Source: Xanthoparmelia taractica
Taxonomy: Eukaryota > Ascomycota > Lecanoromycetes > Lecanorales > Parmeliaceae
Assembly (NCBI GenBank): GCA_033085395.1
Contig: JANQBS010000043.1
Location: forward strand, 164,494 to 228,493
DNA: 64,000 nucleotides
Direction: 5' to 3'
Shown: piece after piece, positions 20,968 to 32,000 of the stretch
Layout: every line of letters starts with the position of its first letter
How positions within the stretch are numbered: the first letter of the stretch is position 1
The notes under the pieces: generated by a model
What the model was told of the DNA's origin: nothing
Seen by the model: the letters and a program-made list of their open reading frames with translations, nothing else
The model's database searches: none
Made by a program: the position numbers and the translations under genes

Positions 20968-21004
<37 letters not shown>
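20966..21004 (+). repeat. (TTG)n microsatellite
   Basis: About twelve consecutive TTG units downstream of the TEA-factor gene, followed by a T-run and C-run (21006-21020). Confidence 0.9.
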
Positions 21005-21406
21005 ATTTTTTTTCCCCCCGGACAGTAAGAAAGGGGAGAGAGGGATGTATGGTGATATAGTTGTCTCCATTGTACTTTATATATTCTTCGGGGTATGTGC
21101 AAAGTGATGTACTTGTACTATCGTGGTTCGAAAGAGGTGGGGGGTTTAAGTGGAGCGGAAAGGGTAGGTACCTAGTTTAGAGGTAGTCTTTATTCTAGGG
21201 GACTTTCTAGGGTACCTACCTTATTTTTAGGGGCTCCCCGAAAAAAATGGGCAAACTCTCCCCGCAAGCCGCTTCGAGGTTTAAGGTAGAAGTACTGTAC
21301 TTTTGTCTTCGATAGGCGATACTCCGAGGCTTCCGATGACGATATTGGATAATAATAATACAGATACTTCCTCTTGATTGTTATTTGCGAGCCCATCCGC
21401 ATTCAA

Positions 21407-21431
21407 TTCTTCTTCTTCTTCTTCTTCTTCT
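21407..21431 (+). repeat. (TTC)n microsatellite
   Basis: About eight uninterrupted TTC units in noncoding sequence. Confidence 0.9.
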
Positions 21432-22412
21432 TTTTATTCCGTAGTATATATCCGACAATACTTTGATACTTGATGCATAAGGTAGAAGTACTTCCAGTGA
21501 AGCTTGGACGCTTTTCGCTTACGCCCCGGAGAAAACAAAAAGAGGTGTGGGTGACAAGTGACAAGCTTGAGGGAAGTGAGGCTTTGCCTTTTAGGTACCA
21601 TATGCCCGAACAGTACCTAGCTTTTGCCCACTTTGCTGACAAGTGTGTTCGAGGCCTTTGCCCGATATGGTAGGCTGTTGCGCGCCCTTTACGCCAGGTC
21701 ACACATGGCCAATAAGGAAAAGATCCAAAAGAGCTTTTCTTATTTTCTAACTTATCCTCCAGCAGCACAACCCTTCCATCCCTTCCGAAATAATCCTGAT
21801 AGATTGATTGAATTCCATTATTCCATTATTGAGTTATTTCCCATAAGTCGTAAGTCGTGTGAAAGAGAATTCGAACAACATTACATAGTTTCTGTTCCTC
21901 CTGCCAGTGCTACCAATGTAATTTGTGCCGAAGAGGAGCAAGGCCAGATGAATGCCGTGTCGGCGAGTATCGTCCAGTAAATCTGCGTTGCCAAGCGCTT
22001 CTACTTCTACCCAGATATGATATGCCATTATCGATTGTTCGTTTTCAAGTACGGAGTACAAGTGTGTAGCAGTGAATCCAAAGTAGTTTTCTTTTCTGCA
22101 TATGTATCTACTAAAGTACTTGGTACTTAATGCGAGTGAATATGCCTAAGGTATTATAGAAGTAAGTATATATTAAAAGGCAAAGCTAAAGCGGAACCTA
22201 TCGGTCACCAGATACCTTACCTTAATCCTTGCTCGCCTTGCAGCATGCCAGTTGCGGAGAGAGAGGGTTAAAAGACAAGAGAAGGGCGGACTCTGATCCT
22301 TGCATCTACCGCTGCCACCAATCCTCCTCCAATCATCTTGCCCTAGCACGCTTTGAACCTCTGCATCCCAAGGCCAAATTCATTGTCCCCCATTCCACTT
22401 CCTCCCACCTCA

Positions 22413-22485
22413 AACACACACACACACACACACACACACCCACTACCCACATACATACATACATACATACAAGCACACACACACA

Positions 22486-22529
<44 letters not shown>
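22413..22529 (+). repeat. Composite (CA)n-(CATA)n-(CA)n-(CT)n microsatellite
   Basis: Four adjoining simple repeats over about 117 bp: CA units (22414-22439), ACAT units (about 22449-22470), CA units (22474-22488) and CT units (22488-22528). It ends 264 bp before the ELL start codon, so it is probably in the promoter or leader. Confidence 0.92.
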
Positions 22530-22530
<1 letters not shown>

Positions 22531-22793
22531 CTCCTCCCTCTTTCATATTGCTGTTCCATTTCATAAGCTCCGCCCACCCATCTGTTGCAATCCGTTTGCT
22601 ATCCCTCTTCCTAGTCCAACTCATATTGCTGCGGCTCTCATTTTCTCCGTCCGGCTCTCACGCTTGGAGCACATGGACCAGCTGATCCTCCACATCATGC
22701 CTTAACCGGCCCACCAAATTCTTTGCTGCCGGCCTACGCAAATACCCCATTACACATCACCCTCATACCTCAGAAGCCGCGAGGAAATACGCC

Positions 22794-25268
22794 ATGGCGC
22801 AGCTACTCGTTCCTGACAGCGGTCTTACCCTCGTCTCCCACGCTCAGTCAACCCTCGAAGACGCTACCTCCAAGGTCAATGCCGGGCCTCCCCAAGTCAT
22901 GCAGCTCGATTTACCACCCAATCTCCTTAGTGACCTAATGAGGAGCGCCCGCAAGGGAGTGAATGTACACTTCGGAAAGACAATCGTAAGCGGTTTGCTC
23001 AATAGTCATTGACAACTGTCTCGTGCGCTAACATAAGTGAATAGACCCTACACTATGGCAACAAGTCTCAGCTTCTTAATGCATCGCCCTGCACTCCCTC
23101 CTCGACGGAAATCTACGAGGTCACTACAGAAGACGAGAATGAGCTCGCGTTGACGGGGCGACTAAGTCACCAGCTCGCCATGCAGAAAGCTCAAGATGAC
23201 ATTGCAGGTGCCGATGAGGCGCTCATGAAGCTACAAAGTCAACTGGCTTCCCATCAGAAAGACAAGCAGTCGAAGCAGTGAGTACTCCCACATCCCTTCT
23301 CGTCCTTTCACTTCATCCTAACAATATCGACTACTCAGAATCAAATACGTTCCTGATAACTCCGAACTTCCCCCTCCTACCAAGCAGACGGCAGCTGCTC
23401 TCAGACATCAGTCCGTCAAGACCAACTCGCTTTCCTTCCTCAAGAAACAGCACAACCCCGCCCATCTTAACAATACTACTCGCTCGACGCCTGTCAGCCC
23501 TTCGCTCGGCGCTGCTCGTACTCCTCTCACTCAGAAGACACCACCGACCTCGGTACCTTCGCTTCCCAATGAGCGCGCCGTCAGAATTAAGGCGCTCCGA
23601 ACACCCCTCATTCACTTTCTAGCCGCAAGACCTGCATCGATCACCTTACTTGTTAAGCATCTGGGTTGCAAACAGGATGAGCTACTCGAGGTCTTGAATA
23701 AGGTCGGAAAGGAATTCCGCCTGATCCCCGACAAATGGACTTTAAACGACAAGGCCTTCAAAGAGCTGGACGTGTGGAATTTCGATTATCCAAATCAGGA
23801 TGATCGCCAACTCGCAATCAACTGCGCCATCTCAGCCTTCGATCGAATGAGGATCTCTACCAAAGAAAGGGTTTGGGATATGTTGCTCCCTAAGAACGAG
23901 CGTGGTAAAGGCAAAATCCTCTCGAACTTGGACCTGCACAAAGGCCCAATCAAGCAAAGCAACACCCCGAGAATCCAAGTGCAACATCCATCGAATGGTT
24001 CCAACGCAAAAGATGAGTTAGCCGGCCACGAAAGCGATCAAAAGGACAGACTAGCGCCTAACGACGCCGAGCCCATGGCACGTTCGCAGTCTCAGGACCA
24101 GATCAAAAAGAAGAAGGTCAGCGAGAAAGAAGCCCAATCCAAGCGCCTACTGAAGACCGGGCCCAAAAAAGTCACCACAGCCCCAAAGGTCAAAGAGGAT
24201 CATCCAGCAGTAAAGAAAGGGAGCAAAAAAGCGAACGTACCGAAATCGAGTGAATTTGTCAACGACTCTGACGAAGAGGATGGGTTGGAAGATGCGTCTA
24301 CCCTTCAGGCCCAATCTATGACACCGAAGGGACAAATCAATAAGACCCTGCCTCCCAAGGCCACCGCATCTCCCCAGTCGATCGCACAAACGCCAAAAGT
24401 CGGTAGTACTAAGGCCAAAGCCTCGAAGCCAGCTTTTTCGTCTCGAGACTCTGCGTCCACTACGGCTGGTAAGGAAACCAGTTCAAAGCCAGTCACACTG
24501 TCTCGGTCAGATGTGACCTCGAAGCCTAAGCCCGCTGCCGCGAATCGTGTGGAAGGCAAAATTGCCAAAGGCAAAGATGTCAAGAGCGAGAAGACAAAAG
24601 CTACGAGTGAGATTACAGCTCCTACACCACCTGCGAAAGGCCATGAGAAGAAAGCTTTACCTTCCGCTTCCTCGAGTCCGGCGCCAAGACATCGAATCTC
24701 CAACTCTAGTCAAGGCTCGACTGCTATGAAGAAAACGTTATCGCGCCAGCGAACAACCAGCTCGCCTCATAAACCGTCTCCTCTCGGATCCTCGCCACCT
24801 ACAAATGCTTCCGATTTCGAGAACAATGTCTCCTCGGCTTCTTCGACTTCTCTCGTATCACAGGGCCAAAAGACGAACTTCAAACCTAATAGTGTTGGGC
24901 ACCCTGTCAATGGGCATGCACGCAACACATCAGAGCATTCTCTCAAGCGCAAAGCTGACGATCTGGACACCGAAATTCATGCCCACGGTAATGCTCCAGT
25001 CAATGGGAATGTGAACGGTACAAAGCGTCATAAAGCGTCCGCGGCGTCTCCCTCTGCTTCTGAAAGCAGCAGCTCATCGCTCGCTACTAGCCATGCATTG
25101 AAGAGAGCACAGGACTTCAAGACCTACTATGCCAAATATGAGATTTTGTATCGCGAGGTTTCAGAGTCTACGGATGCTCCCCGGGAAAAGATCGACAACG
25201 TCAAACGGATGCACCAACGTTTGGTTGAGCTTAAACGCGAGATCACGACTCGTTTGGTTGGTTCTTAA
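22794..25268 (+). CDS. ell1: RNA polymerase II elongation factor ELL
   Basis: Nuclear factor that raises Pol II catalytic rate; in S. pombe Ell1 works with Eaf1. Exons 22794-22985, 23045-23277 and 23339-25268 (introns 59 and 61 nt) give 784 aa. The N-terminal ELL domain includes DLPPNLLSDLMRSARKG, HFGKTI-TLHYGNKS across the first junction, LLVKHLGCKQDELLEVLNKV and LDVWNFDYPNQDDRQLAIN. A long Lys/Ser/Pro-rich disordered middle follows (about 330-720). The C-terminal 50 residues (DFKTYYAKYEILYREV ... RMHQRLVELKREI) look like the occludin/ELL homology domain. The start MAQLLVPDSGLTLVSH is the first ATG in frame. Confidence 0.88.
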
Positions 25269-25994
25269 GCCTAGAAGAAGGTAGCAAGGGTCAGATGGAC
25301 CCACTAGGCTGCGTCGCCGGACCCGAGGGCGTTTCAGCATGCGATTTGTTCAGCACGGCGCTGGAGGTTTGGATATGTATGTGGTCTCCGAAAACGTAGG
25401 CGGCGCAATTTCAGAGCGGGTTGGTGCCCGATATCATGGATCATGCTCAGAAGATATGAGGCATTTTGTGGGATGATGAGCTATGATTTGAATGCTGATA
25501 GTCGAAGAAGAATTGTGACAAGCAGCTATTAGGGAAAGCCCCATTTACAGCATTGTACTTTCTTCCATGATGTCTTTACATACAGCAGAACCAAACTCCA
25601 ATAGCAGCTGCAGCAGTAGCAGCAGAAGAATCCCTTGATCAAGTGTAAACATAGAACTGGCGCCCACCAAGAAGTATACGTATACTCGTTATAGGTGTAG
25701 ATGTATGCAGCAGTTCAAGCATGTCAGAAGTTAGGCTTGGTTCCTGATCGCCACAAGGATGTGGGTGGGGATCAGTCGGTATCTCCAATCGCCGACATTC
25801 AAATACATGTACGTCATCATCAATTCCCAATCTTTGGTCATGGATGACTTCAATATACACACACTCTCTCTCTGTCTTACTCTCACGCCTAGGCCATTCA
25901 GTTGCAGTTGATGCCATTGCAACCTCATTCTTTGACTACCTGGCTCATTTTCATACTACCACTTTTCCTCTTAACCCTCCTAGCAGCCTTCAAC
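25269..25994. other. Intergenic ELL/DUF2237
   Basis: A 726-bp stretch: ELL 3' end and the promoter side of the DUF2237 gene. An imperfect GCA-rich tract lies at 25604-25630. No gene is supported. Confidence 0.55.
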
Positions 25995-26729
25995 ATGGCC
26001 ACCAAACCAAGCAACAACAATCTAAATGGTGTTCATTCCCTGCTTTCATACCGACACACTATATATACTACAGAAGAAATCGCACAGAAACCACGTCTCA
26101 CTCTCCAAGAATTTTTGTAGTAGTGCTAACCACGTACGCTCTCTCCAATAGTCCTTAAGAAACCTCTCGCCCTCTTCTCCCAGAAGCCCATGACGGGTTT
26201 CTACCGTGACGGCTACTGTCGTGTGGGTCCGGAAGATAGTGGCAATCACGCTGTTGCTGGTGCGTGTCCATCGCGGCCCTCGGGCTTCCAGCCAGCGCTA
26301 CCGCTGACTGCTTCCTGATACAGGCGTCCTTACCAAAGAGTTTCTCGATTTCAGCGCCTCCCGCGGCAACAACTTGAGATCCATTGGCCTCGAACCGGGC
26401 TGCAAATGGTGTCTGTGTACGGCGAGGTGGAAGGAAGCGATGGAAGCTGCCAAGGGGCAGGATGATCCCGTCGTGCCAAAGTGGGCTCTCTTCTCGATCC
26501 TTTTGCCTCTGGTATTATTGTTTCAGTGGATCATCGACTAAGACATTCTTTGATCATTAGGGTCTTCCTTCACGCTACCGATGAGTCGGCACTCCAAAAC
26601 GGTGTTACGATGGATGCGTTGAAGAAATTTGCAGCCGAACCCGAGGCAGCGGGTGGAGGAGGCAGTTTGGAGAAGAAGGTTCCGATTCAGCCTGGGACGA
26701 CGGGGGGTATCGCGAGGGAGACGCACTAA
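25995..26729 (+). CDS. DUF2237 family protein
   Basis: Small protein of unknown biochemical function, a family shared with bacteria. Exons 25995-26028, 26152-26259, 26324-26480 and 26561-26729 close in phase and give 155 aa. The product reads KPMTGFYRDGYCRVGPED, GNHAVAGVLTKEFLDFS, then LEPGCKWCLC and VFLHATDESALQNGVTMDAL, conserved DUF2237 blocks with a CxxCxC-like cysteine group. Intron 1 has a weak donor (GTGTTC) but a perfect GCTAAC branch. An in-frame upstream ATG at 25911 would add 28 residues containing a hydrophobic stretch (LIFILPLFLLTLLAAF); I prefer 25995, the usual start position, but a membrane-anchored isoform cannot be excluded. Confidence 0.88.
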
Positions 26730-27201
26730 AAAGAATTGAGTAGACGGATTGCTGTTGTTTCGACAGCAAATCAATGTCTGGCCAAAAAGGCGTCTAAGGG
26801 TGATGGATGTTCTACAGTACCAGCAACAGGGGGAATCTTGTCGGAGCTGCTCCTGAAGTGTATATAGTCACGATCTTATAAACACGCAAGGAAGCCTGCT
26901 GTAACCTTCAGCATCTGCATCTCCGAATCACTGGATCGACTCGTGGAAATTTCAGTAGCATTTCCTAGGCTTTTGTCAGGAGAAAATAATGCCCATTCAC
27001 TCTCGATAAAGTCGATGCCTGACACCGTCAATACAAGTACCACGAATACATTTCCACTCGACTCCCCTTGGCCAAAGAATACAATTGTGTCCCGGAAAGC
27101 CTGCGTGTCGAACGCCCACGACTCTCATGCATTCCGCTTCCTCCCCTCATATGTACCCGTAGGATCGAACTCGACTTGCTCACTCCCTCACTTTTCCTTC
27201 A
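26730..27201. other. Convergent intergenic DUF2237/zinc-ribbon gene
   Basis: A 472-bp stretch between converging 3' ends. A plus-strand open frame starting at 26943 crosses into the minus-strand gene and resembles no known family. No feature is supported. Confidence 0.5.
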
Positions 27202-28053
27202 TCATTTATACTGTATCCCTCCTTGCGCCTGAGGCAGCGGTCCCCCATATGGCGGCTGGTACCCTTGTTGCGGCGGCCCCCCTGGTCCTTGCATCATATT
27301 GCCAGCACCCGGATGTTGTGACTGGACGTCTGGGCGGTTACTGCGGTGGGAAGCACAAATTGTTTGTGAGCCATGATGCCCATTTCATACATACATACAT
27401 CCAGATAGCTGTAGCTGGGTAGAGAGAGAGAGAAGGGGGGCGGGGAGAGAGAGAGAGAAGGGGGCGGGGAGAGAGAGGGAGAGAGAGAGATAGGGGGGAT
27501 GCGGAGCGAGATCAAAGCAAAACGGACTCACCCCAAATCCTGCATGAAATTGCAAATGGGACACGCGACCTCTTTCCGTTTGTGAAAAGAAAGCGGTATG
27601 ACCGGCTGCATCGATCGCGCTTCCATTAGCCTTCTGCTTCTTCTGCTTCTGCTTCTGCTGCTTCTTCCTTGTTTCCCCCCCAGACAAAAAATTCTTCTTC
27701 CCAAACACACATGACAGGAACGCAGATCGAAAACGAAACGGATGGGCATACAACAAAACAAATCGTGATCCACTGCCATGTCGAAATGCAATGCGCGGAC
27801 CAATTCCCGCCTGTGTTTCTCCCCCGTATTAGCATTTGCGTGTAGTACCATCATCTCCCTCTCCCGCTTCCACCCGTCTGCTTACAGTTGTGGCATTGCG
27901 CAGTCACGCCCTCGTATCCTTCTAGCTGCGACGTGAACTCTGTTACCCAAAACGTATCAGCTTTTGATGCAGCCACCTTGCTTCACTGTGCAAGATTAAG
28001 ATAAACCGGAGGGAGAGCGTACGATGCGTGCCGAAGGTTATGCAGAATGCCAT
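27202..28053 (-). CDS. Small zinc-ribbon protein (zinc_ribbon_15-like)
   Basis: Fungal zinc-ribbon protein of unknown function, with a hydrophobic segment between the metal knuckles. Five minus-strand exons close in phase: 28053-28023, 27939-27886, 27810-27752, 27605-27532 and 27340-27202, giving 118 aa. The knuckles are CHNC in GVTAQCHNCGNWSAH and CPIC in KEVACPICNFMQDLG, with ITICFVPVIPLSF between. The tail is Gly/Pro/Gln-rich (GGPPQQGYQPPYGGPL) and ends YK. Introns are 83, 75, 146 and 191 nt. Intron 4 carries the long CT-rich tract seen as AG repeats on the plus strand. All exons are under 140 nt, so the gene is invisible in single-frame translations. Membrane association is inferred. Confidence 0.85.
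27421..27490 (-). repeat. (CT)n-rich tract inside intron 4 of the zinc-ribbon gene
   Basis: Runs of AGAGAG interspersed with GGGGG on the plus strand, hence CT/C-rich in the transcript. It lies 80-150 nt before the acceptor at 27341. Confidence 0.8.
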
Positions 28054-29053
28054 GGCGAACCTTTTGTGCGTAGTGAGTGGAAGCTGGTTTGGATGTCGAT
28101 GTGTTTGCGGGTGAGAGTCTACTGTGCGCGAGTAAGTAGGTGAGTGGGTGCATGTAGTAGGTATAGCGGGGGGGTTCATACAACATTGGCGGCTGCGGCT
28201 ACACTAAAAGGGTGACGCGGCAGATGTGAGATCTAGAGGCAGATGATGTTGAGACTCTCGGGCCAAAATGTCATACTCAGTAAAGCATCAATACCGAGAA
28301 ACTACAATTTGTTCATCAATTGTTATTGCTATCCTCGGTGTCTGATTTTGGGTCGGAAGGTTTTCAAACATTCTAAGAAACTTCGATACCATGTTTCAAG
28401 AGAGAACTTTGTAAGAAATTAATGCATACTTTACACTTTACTCGATGGCATTGCAGATGCCATTTTATGCTAATCTTTTGACAAGTTTCACCCTCTCACA
28501 GCTTCCCATGTCAATGTTCGCGCTGCCTTCTTTGGAAGAGAAAAACATCCGTCACTTGCACAGACGTCAAGGCCTCCCATAGACAGGAACTGGCTCTGCA
28601 ATGCCATCGGTATGTGATATGAAGTGGTCCCCATCCACTGTAAAAGACTCGGTCAAGAAGGAGGTTCGACCGCTAGGCTGAAGCCGCTAAAGAAATGAAG
28701 TAATCGATGTCGTGTATCACTGCTAGCAGGGGATATCGTGAATGCGGCCGTCACAATGTTTCCGTGGAGACTTGATTGAAGTGAGATCACATCCACAATG
28801 CCAGTTACGTTTGTGGTTGACCTTGGGCCTGAAGTTGGTGAAGAGAAGAAGTGCAATCTACGTATTGTAATGCTGCTGGGAGTACCGATGTTTCCCCCAT
28901 TAAGAGATTGCTGTAAAGACTGATGAAGTTTGAAGGCTTTGGGTTGTTACGAGGGCCGGTGACGATTTGCGTGTCTCTATTAGTGGACTGTCGAAGAGGA
29001 CTTTGAACTGCAAAGCGACTCAGCTGGGTGCTGTAACTTCGTAAGGCAATTGA
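28054..29053. other. Intergenic, no gene recognised
   Basis: 1 kb between the start of the zinc-ribbon gene and the end of the large unknown gene. Short open frames on both strands lack family resemblance or plausible splice links. I see no repeat or RNA gene. Confidence 0.5.
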
Positions 29054-32000
29054 CTATGCCGAGGCCGGAATGATGATCATTACAATGACCACAGCAAAGA
29101 TGCAAATAGCGCTCGAACCATAACCCCAGCAAAGAGCTATGATCTTCTCTGTGGTGCGAAAGCCGTTGATTTCACCCATCGTATGCAACCGCATCAAGCC
29201 GTCCATATAGCCATGTCCGTAAACAAGGGCAATCGGAGGAACCACCATGGATGGTAGAAGGTAAACGCGAGAAAGTAGCACGTGGCGTTCAACGAGCTCT
29301 GTAGTAGGCGAATGCTGGATACGATGGAGGTGAGGTGATTCTGCTCGAGCGACTGGTCGTTGGAAGAGGGGGGGTCCCAGTGGCTCCGGTTGCGGTCTTG
29401 GACGGAGGGGACCTGGCGTGATGCGATCCCAAGGACCCTTGCGACCGTAGACAGGATGATGGAGGATTGGAGCAGAAACATCAGTTTGCAGGAACCCCTC
29501 TCGCATGAACGGTCGAGAATCAGTCGATGAGGGAGTAGAAGGATCGTCAATTGATACGTCCCCAGCTTTTGGCTTATGACTTCTTCGCTCGATAACATTT
29601 TGCTGGCCGTGATTATACTGAGAATTGTTTTCATCCGAGTGCAACAACGGGTTTCTTAGAAGAAGTCCAGAGCTAGCGATATGCTGAGCATCGCTATCTG
29701 AGGATGACACCTTCAGAGCCGAAGCTTTTTGGGCAGAAGGCGAGTCCATTAGCCTGGAATGGCTTTCACTGGAAGACCTACTTCGACGCAAGGATGGTTT
29801 GCGGTACCGTAGTCGAAGCCCACCTGCTGAATACGATCTAGAATGAGTCCCTGCGTCGTATGTTGAGATCGCCAAGTCTTCGTGATTGAGTGATCTCACA
29901 AGTGATATGTGTTGGCTGTCGAACACTGAATCTTGCTGAACAGCCTGCTTACAAAGCCTTTGTTCCAATGATGCCGATGCGTCGGAAACGTGAATAAGTG
30001 AGCTGGCTAGTGACACAGGGCTACTTAAAAGGTTGATGCCCAGACTGTCTGCATCTGCCAGACTACTCCCAACTTCTTGATCGACTCTTTGCTCTAGGGT
30101 GCCGTTACTATGTCTTTTTCCATGCAAGACTTTTGTCGTTGGGAGATAATCTTTAGGAAGTGAAGGTTCGCTTGACGTGACTTCGCTGACTGTACTAAAC
30201 CAGGTAGATGATTGGGGTGACAGCTCTTTATACTCCATTATGTGCTGACCCTGATTCACCGCAGGTCTAGGAATACGTAACACGTCCTGAGTTGTCTTGT
30301 ATATTGGATTGTGGGTCTGCTTTTCTTTCTTCCCCTGAACGTCTTCTGACAGCCTCAAGTTTGACAACTTTGTTTTCAGATGACTCTGCTGCACCATAAC
30401 ACAATCTTTTTCACCGCTTATTGCTGACGGTTTTGCAAAACGAATGATAGGTGATGAAGAGCTAAAGGGATGAGTATGCTCAACCTGTAGAGGAGATGGG
30501 TGGTGATAAGTACTATTCTCAAGTATTCTTGACCCTAACTGCGAGCTAGCATTGTTGTTTGGCAAACAACTTCCGGAAGCATATTCATACTGAGGCACTT
30601 GGACTAAGTCACCTGTTTGACTATTCTTGAGGATCATAAAGGAATAATTATGTCGTGGATGCGCCGGATGCTGCATTACTGGATGAGCTTTGATACTGCG
30701 GAAAGGATGAGGCATGTCCTTTGACAAGGACAAGTTCCCAGAATCAGAATTGTCCGCCAGGCTACTACCGGTCTTAGTGTCAAATGTGACGCTATCCAAA
30801 GCGTGTGTACGCGCTTCAGTTTCAGCGGAAACAGTTTCCCAGTCTTGTTCATCTAAGCAGTACAAGGCCTTGGCCTTGCGGTCAGTCTCCTTCAGTCTGG
30901 TGGGTCTTAGGTTTTGATCGAAGCGACCCATAGTACTTCCAGGTGCGTTACTTGACATTATGCTAAAATTTTCAGGCCCACTGATGGCTACTTTTCCGAA
31001 CAGTAAGGGCGGGGTATGGCACCGTGCCCCAGTGGTTGGAAGTTGTGACCACGCTTTGTGGCCGGAAAGATCACCACCAAAGCGGTCTGTGCTCAGCGAT
31101 GATGATGTCTGACTACTTCCAGGTCCAGCATCTGCAGACGGATTTTGAACTGGGTCAAGGGAAAACGCTTCGGATCCAACATTCGGCACATACTCTTCAT
31201 GGATCTGCTCGGGATTGGTACAACGACCCGTTTGACCACCTGGGTTCATCGAACTCGGCGTACTCGACGCAGTCTTATCTCGATCCCCCAGCGAGGGTAG
31301 CACCCCTTTTTCGAGTTTATTCTCGGACATAGACCTCGAGGAGGCACCATTCGTAATTATGCGCGAGTAGCGAAACAGTATCCTCGAAGATTCTCTACTT
31401 CCCATCGTTGACGCATGCTGAGAGGAGCTAAAGGAGTCTGAATGAGAATCAAGATCAATTTCCCCAGCTGGAACAAGGGCATCGATATGTAGCAATGAGC
31501 TATCGACAATGCCGGGTTTATCTGGCGAGCCGGACAGAGAATGCATATGCTCATTAACATGTGACCGGGAGCGCGAGAGGCCACCGCGGGAGTCTGATGC
31601 AAGGCCAGAAGTAAAAGAGGTACATAAGGCATCCGAGGGTGTATGGCATGGGATCGGCGTGTGAGGTGCCGATGGTGCCTCCCAGGCATCGTCGCTCGGA
31701 GCAGGATTCCAGAGATATTCATCGGTCTCTTCAGACATTGGACTCTGAGCTTGACGGGCGTGCTCTGGAATTAGATTTCTCATAAGTCTTCGCTTTTCGC
31801 TGGTTCCAGTACCAGTACTATAAAATCTCGCTAGATTTTCAACTGTGCCGTTCTCGGATGTTCCTCTAGAGCTCGGACTCTTGGACCGAAGTTCTGGCGA
31901 GGCATCTACAACGATGGTTTCCCCCCGGGTTGATCTGGGAGATAGTACTTGATAAGGCTTGGGTAGAACTTGACTCCGGTGCAGTGCTTGCTGGGTGGCT

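Larger units (their letters stand above)
20563..22793. other. Gene-poor, microsatellite-rich intergenic region
   Basis: 2.2 kb without a supportable gene. It contains a (TTG)n tract, a (TTC)n tract, repeated AGAAGTACTT/GGTACC motifs (21160-21220, 21280-21300, 21480-21495, 22110-22125) and a long composite CA/CATA/CT tract. Open frames through the tracts encode only polyglutamine or Thr-His/Leu-Ser repeats. Confidence 0.65.

Noticed and set aside
20380..21102. Minus-strand 240-codon frame with a polyglutamine run
   Set aside because: The glutamines come from the (TTG)n microsatellite, and the rest is antisense to the TEA-factor 3' end; no family resemblance.
22343..22705. Thr/His/Leu/Ser-repeat frames on both strands
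   Set aside because: They are translations of the CA/CATA/CT microsatellite.
26943..27422. Plus-strand 159-codon frame
   Set aside because: It is antisense to exon 5 of the zinc-ribbon gene, starts with GTG and has no recognisable domain.
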